Shown here: piece after piece, positions 1 through 11,879 of the stretch | Layout: each line of letters starts with the position of its first letter | Position numbering within the stretch: the first letter of the stretch is position 1 | From: Rhododendron vialii | Lineage: Eukaryota; Streptophyta; Magnoliopsida; Ericales; Ericaceae | Assembly (NCBI RefSeq): GCF_030253575.1 | Contig: NC_080562.1 | Coordinates: 29,529,852 to 29,593,851, forward strand | Direction: 5' to 3' | DNA: 64,000 nucleotides | The notes under the pieces: model-generated | What the model saw: only the letters and a program-made list of their open reading frames with translations | Database searches by the model: none | What the model was told of the DNA's origin: nothing | Position numbers and translations under genes: made by a program

Positions 1-89
1 TGTAGGAAAAATTAAAATAACATAATAAAAACTATAGTAAATGATGTTTGTCATTTCACATAGAGTATGAAAAATGACTTTGATTTAAT

Positions 90-380
90 TTATCTACTAA
101 AGTGAGGCATCTTGAATTGTGCCCGACACTTTTTCATGTCGTTAAAAGCATTGATGATAGAATCAGCATCAAAACTTCTAGTTATGTCCTTCTCAATGTA
201 TGTGATCAAGAAATTTGCTAGAAAATCATCCTCCATCCTATTGTCCAATCTAGCCTTCACAAGTTTCATAGCTAAAAATGCATGCTCTGTCATAGCCATT
301 GAAACAGACAAAGTCAATATAGGACGAATCAATTTATCAACAAGAGGAAGTCTTGAAGTGAGCGGTGAGCCATCTCTCAA
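90..380 (-). pseudogene. hAT transposase C-terminal remnant (ZMYM1/TTF-type)
   Basis: The 96-residue reading frame matches the C-terminal dimerisation region of plant hAT transposases of the zinc-finger MYM/TTF type. It has the pattern LSVSMAMTEHAFLAMKLVK, then RLDNRMEDDFLANFLITYIEK and SFDADSIINAF, close to the usual 'TATTERAFSAMK...L.N.M...FL...L..YIE' block. Family members are several hundred residues long and no upstream transposase frame is seen in the window, so this is a remnant that may continue beyond the left edge. It is not a functional gene. The family call rests on recognition of the motif. Confidence 0.7.
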
Positions 381-599
381 TACCAGAATATCACACGACC
401 ACTACTGCGACATAAGAGTCGTACACAAACTACAGTGCACACCTTTAGGTTAAATTGTTTTAAGTTTTGTTTTGTTTTTTGTCTCAGTATCTTATAGAGT
501 ATTTTGCAAAATAGAAAAGTGTGGATTTTTTTTTTCTTAATTAGATTTCATCATTTATATTTTTTCACTTTGACTCATTGAATTTAGTATTGGAATATT

Positions 600-1060
600 T
601 TTTTTGGGTCTCCTTTCTATGAAAAAAATTAGAGGATTAAGAACAAGGGAAGAATATGCTGTACAAATCATATGAAAACTGTTGAAAGCTGGCTAGAATA
701 TTTTTTTTGGCTCCATCCTTGCGCTGATCCTAAGTTGGAAAAGAGTATGCTGTACAAATCATTGTGCTCCCTCTTTAATAAAATATTAATTCATGTAGGG
801 CGTCTGAATTAAAGGATAGTACCTATGAGGTGTTTTTCGAACAAGGGAAGAATTTGCTTAGAAACTGTTGAAAGCTGGCTAGAATTACATACAGTAGTTG
901 TCAAACACTCGAGAAGAATGAGGGCAACGACAAAGGAGAGGCTGTGTGGATAAGGTAAATTCCATTAAATCAAAGGGATTCAAGAAAAAGAGTGTCTTAG
1001 ATCGTAAAAGGGGACGAATTAAAAGTAGCTTGAAGAAGGTATTGGAGACAAAAGGCATAC
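600..1060. repeat. Upstream flank duplicated at 12840-13170
   Basis: The block containing AACTGTTGAAAGCTGGCTAG, TCAAACACTCGAGAAGAATG and CTGATCCTAAGTTGGAAA recurs with small changes at about 12890-13170. It lies upstream of F-box copy A here and upstream of the decayed copy there, so it marks the 5' side of a duplicated F-box unit. The same block also has an internal partial duplication (GAACAAGGGAAGAAT near 642 and 840). No coding potential is seen. Confidence 0.75.
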
Positions 1061-1721
1061 ATTTGAGGTAGAATATAAATACATGAGGAGGTTATTCTCA
1101 TCTCTGTAGTACGTACTCATAGTCTGAACTTTTGTTGGAAGTTTTAACAATTGGTTACAGTATTTCTTTACAGGAAAATACAAGTACCTACGGGTATAAT
1201 CCAGTACTTAATGTCACAAGGTGCTCAACTGCCCAACGGAGAGTCTCAGGCTCCATTCGTTTCGAAGTAAAATGTTTTCCGATGTAAAATTTTTTTTCAT
1301 GTAAAATGATTTGGTAAAAATACAAAAGTTTGTTTTTATTTTTCTATATTTAGTTGATAGTTGGTTGATTGTTGTAAAATGGTAGCATTCCTATGGAAGT
1401 ATATATGTATATACGTATGTAATACATACAAAATCTTGGTTGATAGGTGGATGAGATTGAAGCCAAGTTTACAAAAATGACTTACCACCTTTTTAAGAAA
1501 AAAACATATTCAACCAAAAATGTTTTATCTAGTAAAATTTTTTTTCTTGTTTTTTCTCGACCAATGAACCAAACACCAAAAATTATGCCGAAGGAAACGA
1601 AGCCTTACGCATTGTTCTTCTCAGTTCTCATCAGTCCTCTACTCCTCTCTCTCTCTCTCTCTCCCCCCGTCTCTCCAAGCTCTCCATTAAACTGCTGATC
1701 TTTCCCGTCAGTAAAACGAAC
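1061..1721 (+). promoter_or_regulatory. Probable promoter and 5' leader of F-box copy A
   Basis: This stretch is non-coding and AT-rich, and it ends in a pyrimidine tract (CT repeats at about 1640-1672) just before the ATG at 1722. Pyrimidine-rich leaders are common in plant core promoters, and copy B has one in the same place. No convincing TATA box was picked out. The ATG chosen is the one aligned with the starts of copies B, C and D. Confidence 0.4.
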
Positions 1722-3418
1722 ATGGCCACCAGTTGCAAAGACCTTCCAGATGAGTGCTGGGAACTCATATTCAAACGACTCCACCACTCTCATCTCGAAT
1801 CCCCATCTCTCTCCTGCAAGCGATTCCTCTCCATCACCAACACCCTTCGAACCCACCTCAAAATCCTCGATCCAACCCTCATCATCCCTCTCTCCAAACG
1901 ATTCCCTCGCCTCGACTCCATCGACCTCAGCTCCCTTCGCAACGGTCAACTCCTCCACGTCGTCATCGACATTGCTACCTCCGGATTAAACCTCAAAACC
2001 CTAGACTTATCGGAGAGCGACCGCCTCCCTTTGGAGAGTTTGAAGGTTCTGGGATCCCGTATGAAGAATTTGAGAGTTTTGATGTGTTCGTGTCTTCTCA
2101 CATTACGTGACATGGACTTGGTTGTTATAGCCGATTCCATGCCCTGTTTGGAGGATCTTGATATCTCCGAACCTATAAATCGATTTGAGGCGGCCGTGAC
2201 GGATAGCGGGATCGAGGTGTTATCGTCGAAACTGAAGGGTTTGAGAAAAATCGACGTATCTGGTAACCATTATATCACCGATAAGTCGCTTTTAGCTCTT
2301 TCCACGAATTGCGTCTACCTGGCAGAAATTTTTGTTCTCGATTGTTGGTCCGTTACTTCGTATGGAATTGCATTTGTGATGCGCAATAGCTCCAATTTGA
2401 GTTCTTTGTTAGTAAGTCAACTAGTCGAATTGAATTTGGTCTGTTCGACAATTTAGTTTGTTGTGCAAGAAATTTATCAGCTCTTGGTATCTTTGATTCG
2501 TCGGTTCCAGATGAATTTCTCCAATTCATTGTTAAAGCTGGTATTCCTTTAAAGAGGCTCAGTCTTGCTCGGTCCCTACACCAGAGCTTCACTTTCTCTG
2601 GAATTTCGTTGTTTCTCAACAAATACCGGTCCCTGGAGCGGTTATGTTTAGCTGGAACAGATTTCCTCGCTGATGAGAATATTAGTGATTTATCTCAATG
2701 TCTCCCCGCTTTAGTCCTGATAGACCTCGATCTTTGCAATAATCTAACCGAGTCAACCCTTTTCACGCTTGCAAAGAATTGTACTTTTCTAGAGGATATC
2801 AGTATGGACGGAGCGGATGTTGGAGGAGGAGGAGGAGACAGGGCTAGCGATAATGCGAAAAACCCACGAATCAAGTCTTTGAACTTGGTAAAAAATTTGA
2901 ATCTCACTAATGAATGTCTTGCAAAACTTGCTTCGGTATGCCCCAGCTTAGAGGTGCTTGATGTTTCTTCTTGTAAAGGTATTACAGATAATGGGATTGC
3001 TGATTTCTTGAAGCGCGGATCAAAGATTAGGAAGTTGTGGATCAATAAATGCAGGGCGATTAAGAATATTGGAAATGGTTTTGAACTCTCTGAGTTGGTG
3101 GTTCTTGGTGCAGCTAGATCAGGGATTAATGATGATGGGCTGGTGGTTATAGGGAATACATGTCGTGGGCTACTGAATTTGAACTTGGACGGTTGCTTAG
3201 GAGTGACAACAGTAGGGTTGAAAGAAATATTGACAAATTGCGAAAGATTGAGAGAGATAAATTTGACTGGTTGTCTTAATGTGAGTACGGAGACAGCTGA
3301 TTGGTTGGTGTCTTCAAGGCCATCACTGCGGAAAATTATCCTTCCACATTCTTCTTTGTCTTCTGGAAGCCAGAGGGAGCTTTTGTTGCGCCATGGATGT
3401 CTTGTTTTGTCAGAATAA
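1722..3418 (+). pseudogene. F-box/LRR protein, copy A, broken by a frameshift
   Basis: The N-terminal frame (1722-2456) has an F-box at residues about 6-44 (DLPDECWELIFKRL, LSCKRFLSITNTLR), followed by leucine-rich repeats of the cysteine-containing type. Homology to copies B-D then continues in another frame (FGLF...CCARNLSALGI, then residues running to 3418 and ending HGCLVLSE). Frame changes between about 2416 and 2430. No other clear lesion is seen, so the break is recent or an assembly error. Intact relatives are about 580 residues in one exon. The expected role is SCF E3 ligase substrate recognition; translation as read would stop at residue 244, leaving the F-box and a few repeats. A glycine-rich loop (GGGGGDRASD) interrupts the repeats as in its paralogues. 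Confidence 0.85.
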
Positions 3419-4160
3419 GTAGGAGTGGAGCCGTAACTGTTAACTTCGATGAGCTTAAGAGGAAGAAAGAAAAAAATAAGAAGGAAATTTTGTAGTGTTG
3501 CAGGATTAAAATTATGTTTTGTGGATGGAAAGAACATGACAAGATGATCATTTCTTGCAGTGTTGTACAGTAATAGATAAGATAGCGTGGGTATGGATGG
3601 AGAGGATGATGATGAAGCCGAAGGTGAATTGGAAAATAACAGATTAGATCTTACTTGGAAAGGTCATGTGTGGAGTGATGGTTTAATTGGCAATCTACTA
3701 CAATGCTTCAATCTCTGGCAAAGGAACATGTCATTTAACAATTTTTAGAGACCATGAGGAAATTCCGAAAGATGATGGGGAGATATATGATGTGAAAAAA
3801 TGTATGTCATACTTTTCTGGTCGGTGGTAACACATAATTTATGATCTTTTTCGTGTTAGGTTTTTTATGTTATGACTTGCTCTCTACAAGAGAAAGCAGT
3901 GTTTGTATTCAGAACTTCTGATCTATGTCTGATCTGCATATGCGCGTATGATAGTGTTTTATTTTATGTGTGAAGCCATGAAGTTCCTCAAAATAAGATG
4001 CAATTTTTCTTTCCTGCGTGACATAATCATAGCGGGAAGGGTAAGAGAATAAAGATGAAACAAGAATTTGTCTTATAGTGGGAGTGGGAGTGGGAGAGCC
4101 CAGAGAGTCCAGTCTGTTCTTTTTAGCACTCAAGTTTACTGGTCCTCTATTTTTCTTCTT
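3419..4160 (+). other. 3' flank of copy A
   Basis: No gene is seen. The part from about 3800 to 4130 (TTGCTCTCTACAAGAGAAAG, then GTGTGAAGCCATGAAGTTCC) resembles the 3' flank of copy B at about 21110-21320 and of copy C near 24230. The remaining piece of this flank, expected next, is found only at 12488, after the LINE/hAT nest. Confidence 0.6.
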
Positions 4161-4640
4161 CCTTGAAAGGTGCTTAAGGATATTGACAAGATTTTAAGGT
4201 CCTTCTTATGGCCAGATCCTGATTTAAAGACTACTAGTGCTAAGATTGCTTGGTCATCTGTTTGCACTCCTAAAGCTGAAGGTGGTTTAGGGTTTAAGCA
4301 TCTATCAACTTGGAATTGCTATTTCTAGGCATATTTGGGCTATCTGTAACAAGGCTGACACTCTTTGGGTGAAGGGGGTGCATACTAATATCCTTAAAGG
4401 TAGGTGTTTGTGGAGAATTAATGCGACTGCTGAGGCCTCCTGGACTATGAGAAAGTTCAAGCTTAGGGACATTATTCAGCCATGGATCACAGCTAAAGTT
4501 GGTAGTGGTGAGTCCATCTTTTTATGGTTAGACAATTGGCATCCTCTTGGCCATTGTTTAAAAGATTTGGGGAGGCTGTGGCTCAAAACAGAGGTACCTA
4601 CTTGTGGTTCAAAAATAAACACTTTGTTCATTTACCATTT
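4160..4640 (+). mobile_element. LINE ORF2 fragment, 5' part of a split copy
   Basis: Translation gives VLKDIDKILRSFLWPDPD, AEGGLGFKHLSTWN and, after a frameshift, RCLWRINATAEASWTMRK and SGESIFLWLDNWHPLG. This is the region after the reverse transcriptase palm in plant non-LTR (L1-type) retrotransposons, just before the zf-RVT domain. The zf-RVT part and 3' end of the same element resume at about 11880, so the LINE was split by later insertions. Frameshifts and stops show that it is dead. Confidence 0.8.
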
Positions 4641-5278
4641 TTAAACTCACTTTTTACTCTCTGCACGATTCCCAATAAGTTTCTCTATTTATCTTTTTCC
4701 ACTCATTATATCAATTTTTTTCTCAAAATCAAAGAAAGTGGACTTTTGTACGAGTTTTCGAGTTTCTTCGCACCAAACTAAATATTTCGACTAGTTCTTT
4801 AATTTGGTGCGGAAATATTTGAGAAATAAAGTGTACTTGTGTACATGAGTTTTTGAGTTTCTTCGCACCTAATTAAAGATTTCGACCAGTTTTTTAATTT
4901 GGTGCAGAAATATTTGAGAAATTATGAATCTAAATATGTATTTTTTGATTCGAAAATTGTAGGTCTTTTCGTTGGAGACTATCATTTTGGGACGTAGGGA
5001 ATACGAAATTTTGTGTATATTCTACTTGTTACTAGAGGGAATAGAGTTAAAGTAATTCTTGAGCACCCTCCTGAAAAATCCTGAAGCCATCACTGTTAAT
5101 CTAGGTTCATTCATTGTCTTGTTAAATGTGTTCATTGATTAGGATCATGTCACTTAGATTTCTTGGACTTCAACAGGCCATTGTTTAGGCTATAAGTATG
5201 GATGTAATATTTCTTTTCTAACACATAGTTGATTTATGAAAACTGAGTTTTACTACTACGGTCCTTTTTTGCAGAAAC
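4641..5278. other. Non-coding insert with a two-copy 95-bp tandem repeat
   Basis: Between the LINE break and the hAT element lies AT-rich DNA without a gene. Two copies of a roughly 95-bp unit (starting near 4752 and 4847, containing GAGTTTCTTCGCACC and TTTAATTTGGTGC) stand in tandem. Together with 11753-11880 this is presumably another insertion into the LINE, but I found no clear terminal repeats for it. Confidence 0.4.
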
Positions 5279-5286
5279 CGCCTAAC
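5279..5286. repeat. Left target-site duplication of the hAT element
   Basis: CGCCTAAC stands immediately before the CAGTG terminus at 5287, and the same eight bases follow the other end at 11745-11752. Confidence 0.85.
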
Positions 5287-5416
5287 CAGTGATTTAAATA
5301 CGCGAGGCGACAAAGCCCTCATTGAGGCGAGCGAGGCAAGGTGAGTGTTTAAAAAAAAAGAAATATAAACTACATAAATGGCCAATTATTTACTCCTACT
5401 ATCAAAACAAGAATAA

Positions 5417-6172
5417 GGTGAAAGTACATAAACACCCCCTCAACTATCATTTTTTCTTATAAACAACCCCTCACATTTAAAAATGCTCATGAAGATCCCC
5501 TTAACTACTCCCGTTACCCAAGTGACACTCTTCCGTCTTCGAACCATTTGCTAGAAGGTCACATGTCAGTAATTTGGGCATTTTTTTGGACAAAAATGCC
5601 CTCTCATAGCAGTATACATCTGCAAGTCACCACCAACACCTAAACCACTGACTTCGCCACCTCCACCACTATCCCCACCGCAATGCCAAACCACCACACA
5701 ACCACCAAGAACCAATCGGAAGCAGCCAACAGTACAACTGGCGACAATTCGGAGGCTGATACTGGAGAAATGCACCATAACCAACCTGCCACTATCAAAA
5801 AACCCACCACCATCGTCCTACCAACCACTCCCACCACCGCTGGACCCTACGCACTGCACCCCGCCAAAACCCCCTGGATGAAGACAGTGGTGGCCGCAGC
5901 GCGGCGCGTGTAATTGCGGAGCTCCTTCTCCTGGAAGACCCTCTCCAGAAGGGCATCCCTTGTGATTTCCTTCACACTCGCTCCCCACAACAAAACCTGA
6001 TTGGGCCCAACCAATTACACAATCGAGATTCAGAACAATTCAGAAGGAAAAAAAAAGGAGTAACAAAATTTGATCTCAGAATCAAGTAGTAAGTACAAGA
6101 GATGTCAGAAATTAAACCTGAACTAAACAATTTCAGAAGAAATCAAGTGTGTGTGTGTGTGTGTGTGTGCGT

Positions 6173-6203
<31 letters not shown>

Positions 6204-6867
6204 AGGAGGGACCTGATGTTTCCTAGGATCGTCCATGGGGGATGAAGTTGATGTCGGTGGGAGATCAAATTGTGAAGGGGAGAATGATTTGATTTTGTCC
6301 ATGGCGAGGAGGTTGATGTCGACGGCCAGCGGAAGCGCGGTTCCCTGATCAGAGTAGAGCTCGTCGGCATTGAAGGAGATGGCCGGAGTCGAAGCTTCCC
6401 TTCCGTTGGTGGCGCTGCTAGTGGCGGTGGTGGTGGTCGCCGATCACTCTCCTCCTCCTCCTCCTCCTCCTCCTCCTCTCTCTTCTCTCTCTCTCTCTGA
6501 ACCAGAACTAGGGAGGGACGGGTAAATAATTTCAAGGTTTTTTTTATGGGAAAATGATGGCCAAGGACGTGTTTTAATAATTAATACCCGCCAAGGGCAT
6601 TTTCAGTATTAACAAATGTTTTTAGCTTGTCCTTGGAGGGTATTAATTATCAAAACACGTCCTGGGCCGTCATTTTCCCTTTTTTGAAATTATCATGTAA
6701 GAGTATAATATAATAAGGGTATATTTGTCAATTTATCCATTCCGTTAACGGAGTTTGTCTTTATTTCGTTTCCAGTAGTTAAAGGGGTCTTCATGAGCGT
6801 TTTTAAATGTGAGGGGGTGTTTACGAGAAAAAGTGATAGTTTAGGGGGTGTTTATGTACTTTCACCC
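5417..6867. mobile_element. Mutator-like non-autonomous element nested in the hAT
   Basis: The ends are long inverted repeats of about 100 bp (GGTGAAAGTACATAAACACC at the left, its complement at the right). They are flanked by an exact 9-bp duplication CAAGAATAA (5408-5416 and 6868-6876), the length typical of Mutator-like elements. No MURA-type transposase is seen. The interior carries exon-like sequence: read on the minus strand, about 5885-5995 gives an open stretch [20 protein letters not shown] that I cannot assign. It could be a Pack-MULE carrying a gene fragment. The interior also holds GT, GA and TCC microsatellites (6147-6196 and about 6442-6500). Confidence 0.85.
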
Positions 6868-6949
6868 AAGAATAAACATCACCATATCACATAATAACCA
6901 ACAATCCAACATACGAAATACTAGTAAAATATGCTCATGAAATGTAACA

Positions 6950-9900
6950 ATCCAGATATTCCAAACAAGACTTGAAGACATCATCCTTTCATCACTCATC
7001 ACCAATATCTTCATCTTCTTCATCATCATTTGACTTATATATCCATCCACATCTTCCTCGTCTCCTTCATCTGAAACAAAGTCGTCAAATTCTTCTTCTT
7101 CTTCCCAATCATCTACACGAAAACTTGATGCTTTTGAACCCTTCTTTGAAGTTGTTGGTTTATGAGTTGACCTAGTAACTTTGCTAGGTTCTTCAACTCC
7201 ACTAGCCACCGCAACAACATTCCAATCCAAATCTTCACCCTCAAATACAAGCTCATCCTCCAATTTCCTAATCAACCATTCATTGCTCTCATCAATGTTC
7301 TTGAAGGAAATCGGGTCAAATTTGTCGCGTTTTACATATCGATGTTTCAATGCTCTATTGTACTTTACAAACACCAAGTCATCGAGGCGCTTTTGATATA
7401 GCTTATTTCTTTTTTTGGCGTGAAGCGGCAAAATAAAGTTAAAGGGATTTAAGTTAGAAATCCCTTAATGTAATACTCACATGTTCGAACGCACTCCAAT
7501 TTCTCTTGTATCCGGATGAACTACAAGTAAGGCTGAGGATCTTGGTGGCAAATTTTTGCAAATCTGGAGTTTCACGACCAAATGCCTTCCACCACTCAAT
7601 TGCACATTGCCAATTAGTTATATTGTAGCAAAGGATAAAGAACAAAGGGGTAGTATTTAAGCACACAGAGTAAGAAATTGTGATCACCTGGTGACCTTGA
7701 AGCTCTTTGCCTAATTGCCATGTTATTTTTGAACATTCCATCTCCATTCTCATATTCTGCTATCTGATCGAGTGTGGGCTCCCCGACCGATGCGCGCCCG
7801 AGAGAGTCGCCACCCAGATTTTTGAGATGGATGATCTGAGAAACCGATGACTCGTTTTGAAAAAGGGTTTTGGTCTAGCGAAAAACGTCGAGACTTTGGG
7901 TCCGGGAGCCACATTACGAATGGGGAAGGTTTTGTCGAAAAACACCCCACTCGTCCGGTGAAACCGGTCTCTACTAAACATTTTCAAAACAAAAATCTTC
8001 ATGAACCTTTTGGAAAATAAAGCTCTTTAATAAGCAAGTAAGAGGGGAAGGGGCATGAAAAAATATATCACGTTGACGTGCACGTGGTGCTGTCTGTAGA
8101 GAGGTGATAAAGATGATGCAGTGCATAAAAGAAACGAGAAGCTTCTGAACAAGCTGTCTGGACCACTGTGATCTCCTTCACGACATATTGTAATGTCACG
8201 CACGGCTTTACAATATGCCGTGCGAGGTATCTATTCTGTTATCAGACTGTCATCAGCTCTCAGAATATAACTTTCAACACTTTTGACAGGCATCCAGAGA
8301 TGCTCAGTCATTAGATCACTCTAGGACAGTACCATTTCATCAAGCCACGGACATAAAACAATTTTTAGTACGTTTAATCGCTTGAGATGATCAAGAAAAC
8401 TCTGTTTATAAACGAAACATGGCTTGTAGATACGGTCTTATTCTGAGAACACTGATAACTGGTTTCTTAACAGAAACAGGCCTCATGAAAGATAACTTTG
8501 ATGCAGACATTTTGAACAAGAAAAACAGTAGCTGATGAAACGCCGCGCGGCGTGGTGCCTTCAGGTCAATGGCTGTTTTGTTTTCCAAAAATGATTTTTA
8601 AGTCAAAATTTAACCAAAGGAGGGTAAGCCTGACAGTAGAAAAAGCTCCCTCAAGATCAAGACTAAGCTTAACCCAAGGAAACTTGGTTTTTACCTCCGA
8701 TCTTGAGCTTGGACGAGGATGGATGACAATGGATGAGCGTTGGTGAGGTCGGTTGAGGAAAGAGAGGTGTGGATATGTGTAATAGATAGGTATATTAGAT
8801 AGTTGGGATCTTAAAATGAATAAAAGGACTCACTTTTAATGATGAAGAGAAAAATAGGGGACTTTGAGAAAGGAGAAGCCCAGAGAATGTTTTTAGAGCA
8901 AACTTTCTCAAGACTTGGAAGTGAGGAGTGGGTGTGAAAGCATGATGAGAGAGAAAGAGAGTTCAAAGTTCCTTTCCCTTGAGTGGAGGGGTGTATTTAT
9001 AGGCAAGAGCCAAGGATTTTGAATTCAAATGGTGGAGGTATTTTCTAGGCATGCCAGAAATGCCTTTTCAGCTTAGCCAACTTGTAGCTGTGGCTCAAGT
9101 GGGCGTGGCCAACAACTAGCTGAGCCAGTCAAAACTTTACCTAAAATGCCGTGCTATTTTAACCTCATGCCCGCGTGCGGCATAATGAATTTTATTATGC
9201 CGTGCGGTGTAGAAGTGTTCCGTATGGTGTTATAAGTCCAGTCCAGGGCTTTTGGCCTTTTGGTTTGAGCTTTCGGGTTTTGGGCTGAAGGGGTCCTTTA
9301 TCCAAGCCCTCAGAGGTATTGTTTCCTTTATTTCATCATCGGGACATTCTAAGACCCTTCGACGTCCGAATTGGGGTGTCTACATCAAGAATGTCCTCTT
9401 GCATCTTCTCAGTTGGGACCAACCTTTGAATATAGTTCATCAAATCCTTCTATATCTCTTTATCAGCTTTCATCCTCGCACCATCTTTGCAAAAATATGC
9501 AGGGTTCAAATAGAAGCTTGCTGCATGCAAAGGTTGATGCAATTGCACTTCCCACCTATCAATGATTTCAAACACACTATTATACTTGTCTTCATCTCCG
9601 CCAAATGTGTTAATAATAGTTTCTTTGGCCCTATCTATGGCCTCGTAGATGTATCCCATTGCGGGTTTTTCTTCACCATCAACCAAACGAAGTAGTTTAA
9701 CAAGAGGACATGTAAATCTTAGGGCAAGCAAGACATTGTTCCAAAACGATGGCGACGACATTATTTCTGCTACCATTTTACCATCTACCTCATTTGCCTA
9801 CTTGCTTTTACTCCAAGCCTCTGATGTGAACATCTTTCTCAGGTTAGTCTTTTGTTGATGAACCCTTTGTAAAGTCAAACAAGCTATTGGAAAACGAGTC

Positions 9901-11061
9901 TTTGCTGGCTTAATTAACTCTTTTCTTTGGATAAAATGTCTCATCATGTTCAACAATGTCGAACGGTTGTAGATATAACCGTGTACCTTTATCGCCCTTT
10001 CCCATGTCCTCTTCAAATGCGGCAACTTGAAAATCTTCTAACATTAAAATCCAAGCAATGGGTAGCGCATGGAGTCCAAAACAAATGTGGTCTTTTTGCC
10101 ATTAACAACTTCCCTATCATAAGTTAGAACAAGTACAATAAGAATAAGTAATAAAGTAAGAAATAATACAAGTTAGTAACTAACATATGGCAATTCATTG
10201 TTACCTGCCACCACATTTGTCGCAGCACTATCCGTGAAAACTTGGACCACATTAGCTTCTCCGATTTGCAACACAAAGTTGTCAAGCAACTTATACATCA
10301 TGTCCCCGGTTGTGGAATAACCCGATGCATCAACCGATTCAACAAACATGCTAGCTCTAGGACAATTAACCAAAAAATTAATCAATGTCCTATTTTTCGA
10401 TCTGTCCATCCATCACACATAAGAGTGCACCCATTTGCCTCCCTCTCATTTTTGTGGTCCTCCATTTGTTTGTTGACATTGTCCACCTCTTTTTTAAGAA
10501 GAAGGACACGCACTTGATAATAACTCGGTGGTGTCAAACCAAAGCCATATTGCCCAATAGCCTCAAGCATCAGTTCAAAGGTGTCAACATTGAGAGGTAT
10601 TCCAGCATCGTAGATCCACCTCGCAATAGCTTGATGAGCCCGCTCTTCAAATCCTTCTTGTAAGGCATATTTTCGTCAACTTTAGGTTGTTTACCACGCT
10701 TCCAATTCTCTACTTCGATCTCTGGGTTAGGGGTGAAGTAAGCATCCATAGGCCCTTTGGTCTTGGTCTTCTTAGATTGGAGCTTGGATGTAAAACCTCG
10801 AGATGAATAGCTAGCACTAGTAGGCCTCTTAGGAGGGGGCTTCGATTGTACATCAAACTCATCCTCATCATTGTCCATTTAATCAAAATCTGCAAGAGGA
10901 GTTATGCTCGATGCTGTTTCCTTTTTCTTACACATAAATCCCCTAATCTCTTCTTTAACTGGTTCTGGGCAAGTAGGAATGAAGTCACGTCAAGGTATCC
11001 TCCGCAAAGGTGTAGCTTCACTCGATAAATACTTCCAAGCAAGATCGGTTCTATTTGGCAT
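6950..11061 (-). pseudogene. hAT transposase (DUF659 type), multi-exon, interrupted
   Basis: Reading leftwards from an ATG at 11061, the pieces are: an N-terminal segment (MPNRTDLAWKYLSSEATP), an acidic linker (MDNDEDEFDVQSKPPPKRP), and a DUF659 segment (GQYGFGLTPPSYYQVRV, MCDGWTDRK). After a frameshift come RSKNRTLINFLVNCP, IGEANVVQVFTDSAATN, PHLKRTWERAIKVHGYIYN and SPSFWNNVLLALRFTCPLVK. After the LTR-like insert come WWKAFGRETPDLQKFATKIL, CSSSGYKRNWSAFEHVH and KRNKLYQKRLDDLVFVKYN, the hAT dimerisation block, then an acidic tail. It would catalyse cut-and-paste transposition, but stops, a frameshift and the 1.6-kb insert break it. The order and motif content are standard for the family. Confidence 0.85.
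7765..9386 (-). mobile_element. LTR-like insertion within the hAT transposase
   Basis: The transposase frame is interrupted between ...KMQEDILD and the following AEYENGDGMF block. On the minus strand the insert starts TGTAGACACCCCAATTCGG, a typical LTR start, and near its other end reads GGCGACTCTCTCGGGCGCG then CCCACACTCGATCA. Length (about 1.6 kb) and lack of gag-pol suggest a solo or truncated LTR of a Ty3/gypsy-type element. I could not identify a matching 5-bp target duplication, so the exact right boundary is uncertain. Confidence 0.5.
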
Positions 11062-11149
11062 CTACAATATATACACAAAAAAGGAGATAAAACATACTTA
11101 ATAAAACTGCAGCTTTCATATACTAACTGCCACTTGATTGCACTACAGT

Positions 11150-11150
11150 G

Positions 11151-11195
<45 letters not shown>

Positions 11196-11196
11196 G
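11150..11196. repeat. AT then GT microsatellite
   Basis: A (TA)n run at about 11150-11170 passes directly into a (TG)n run at about 11171-11195. A second GT tract (about 11345-11363) and a GATA/GA tract (about 11436-11462) follow, all within the hAT 5' region. Confidence 0.9.
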
Positions 11197-11879
11197 ATTA
11201 GAGCGAAAAGAGAGAAGAAATTGTGTGTTGAATGGCTTTAGAGAGAACACTCAAATAGCTTCTGATCGACACCCAAAATTCAGCAAAATATGTCTGAATC
11301 GATTGATTGCAGTGATATGTGTGCGTGTTGATCAGAAGAGAAGTGTGTGTGTGTGTGTGTGTGCGCGCGTGTCGATCAAAGAGAAAAGAAAAGAAAAATG
11401 TGTGTGACTGTGTGTTTTTGTGTGTTGATCAGAGAGAGATAGATAGATAGAGAGAGAGAGAGATCAGAGATCAATCTTACTTGTGTGGTGTTGCAATTGT
11501 AGAGCCCAGAGGAGAGATGAGAGATTTCTGATCGAGGAGAGGCCAGATTTGTTTTTAAGTGACCTGTTTGCCCTAACGACGCCTAGGTGCGATTTTCAAT
11601 CGCCTCACGCCTAGTCGTTTCGAAGCGAGACTAGTTGCTTGTCTCACCCAACTTCGCCTCGTCTCATACCTGTGAGGCGTCACAAGCTCGCCTCACGCCT
11701 CGCCTCACCTAGGCGATCGTCTAGTCTCGATTTTTCAACCACTGCGCCTAACCATTACAAGGGTGTAACACCTCTATCTCTCTTTCTCTCTCTACTTCTT
11801 CTTTGCGCACTTATCCAAGTAATATTCATGTTTCCCCACCCAAAACCACCACGATTCCAGTTGTAGTGGCAATATCTAA

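Larger units (their letters stand above)
5287..11744 (-). mobile_element. hAT-superfamily DNA transposon, complete ends, decayed transposase
   Basis: The 6458-bp element has CAGTG/CACTG termini (CAGTGATTTAAATACG at the left, TTTTTCAACCACTG at the right), subterminal GAGGCG/CGCCTC-rich DNA at both ends and an exact 8-bp target duplication CGCCTAAC, all typical of hAT elements. It contains a minus-strand DUF659/hAT transposase in pieces. It has received a Mutator-type element (5417-6867) and an LTR-like insert (about 7765-9386). It lies inside a LINE that itself sits in the 3' flank of F-box copy A. Confidence 0.9.

Noticed and set aside
2412..2456. A possible 45-nt intron (GTAAGT ... TTTAG) at the frameshift of copy A
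   Set aside because: It is shorter than normal plant introns, the paralogues have no intron here, and removing 45 bases does not change frame, so it would not restore the protein.
2695..3537. A 280-residue minus-strand reading frame
   Set aside because: It is the antisense shadow of copy A; the same antisense frames appear opposite B, C and D (for example 18404-18775, 22990-23385, 37414-37809).
6143..6535. Minus-strand frame with acidic and Thr-His runs
   Set aside because: It is a translation of GT, GA and TCC microsatellites.
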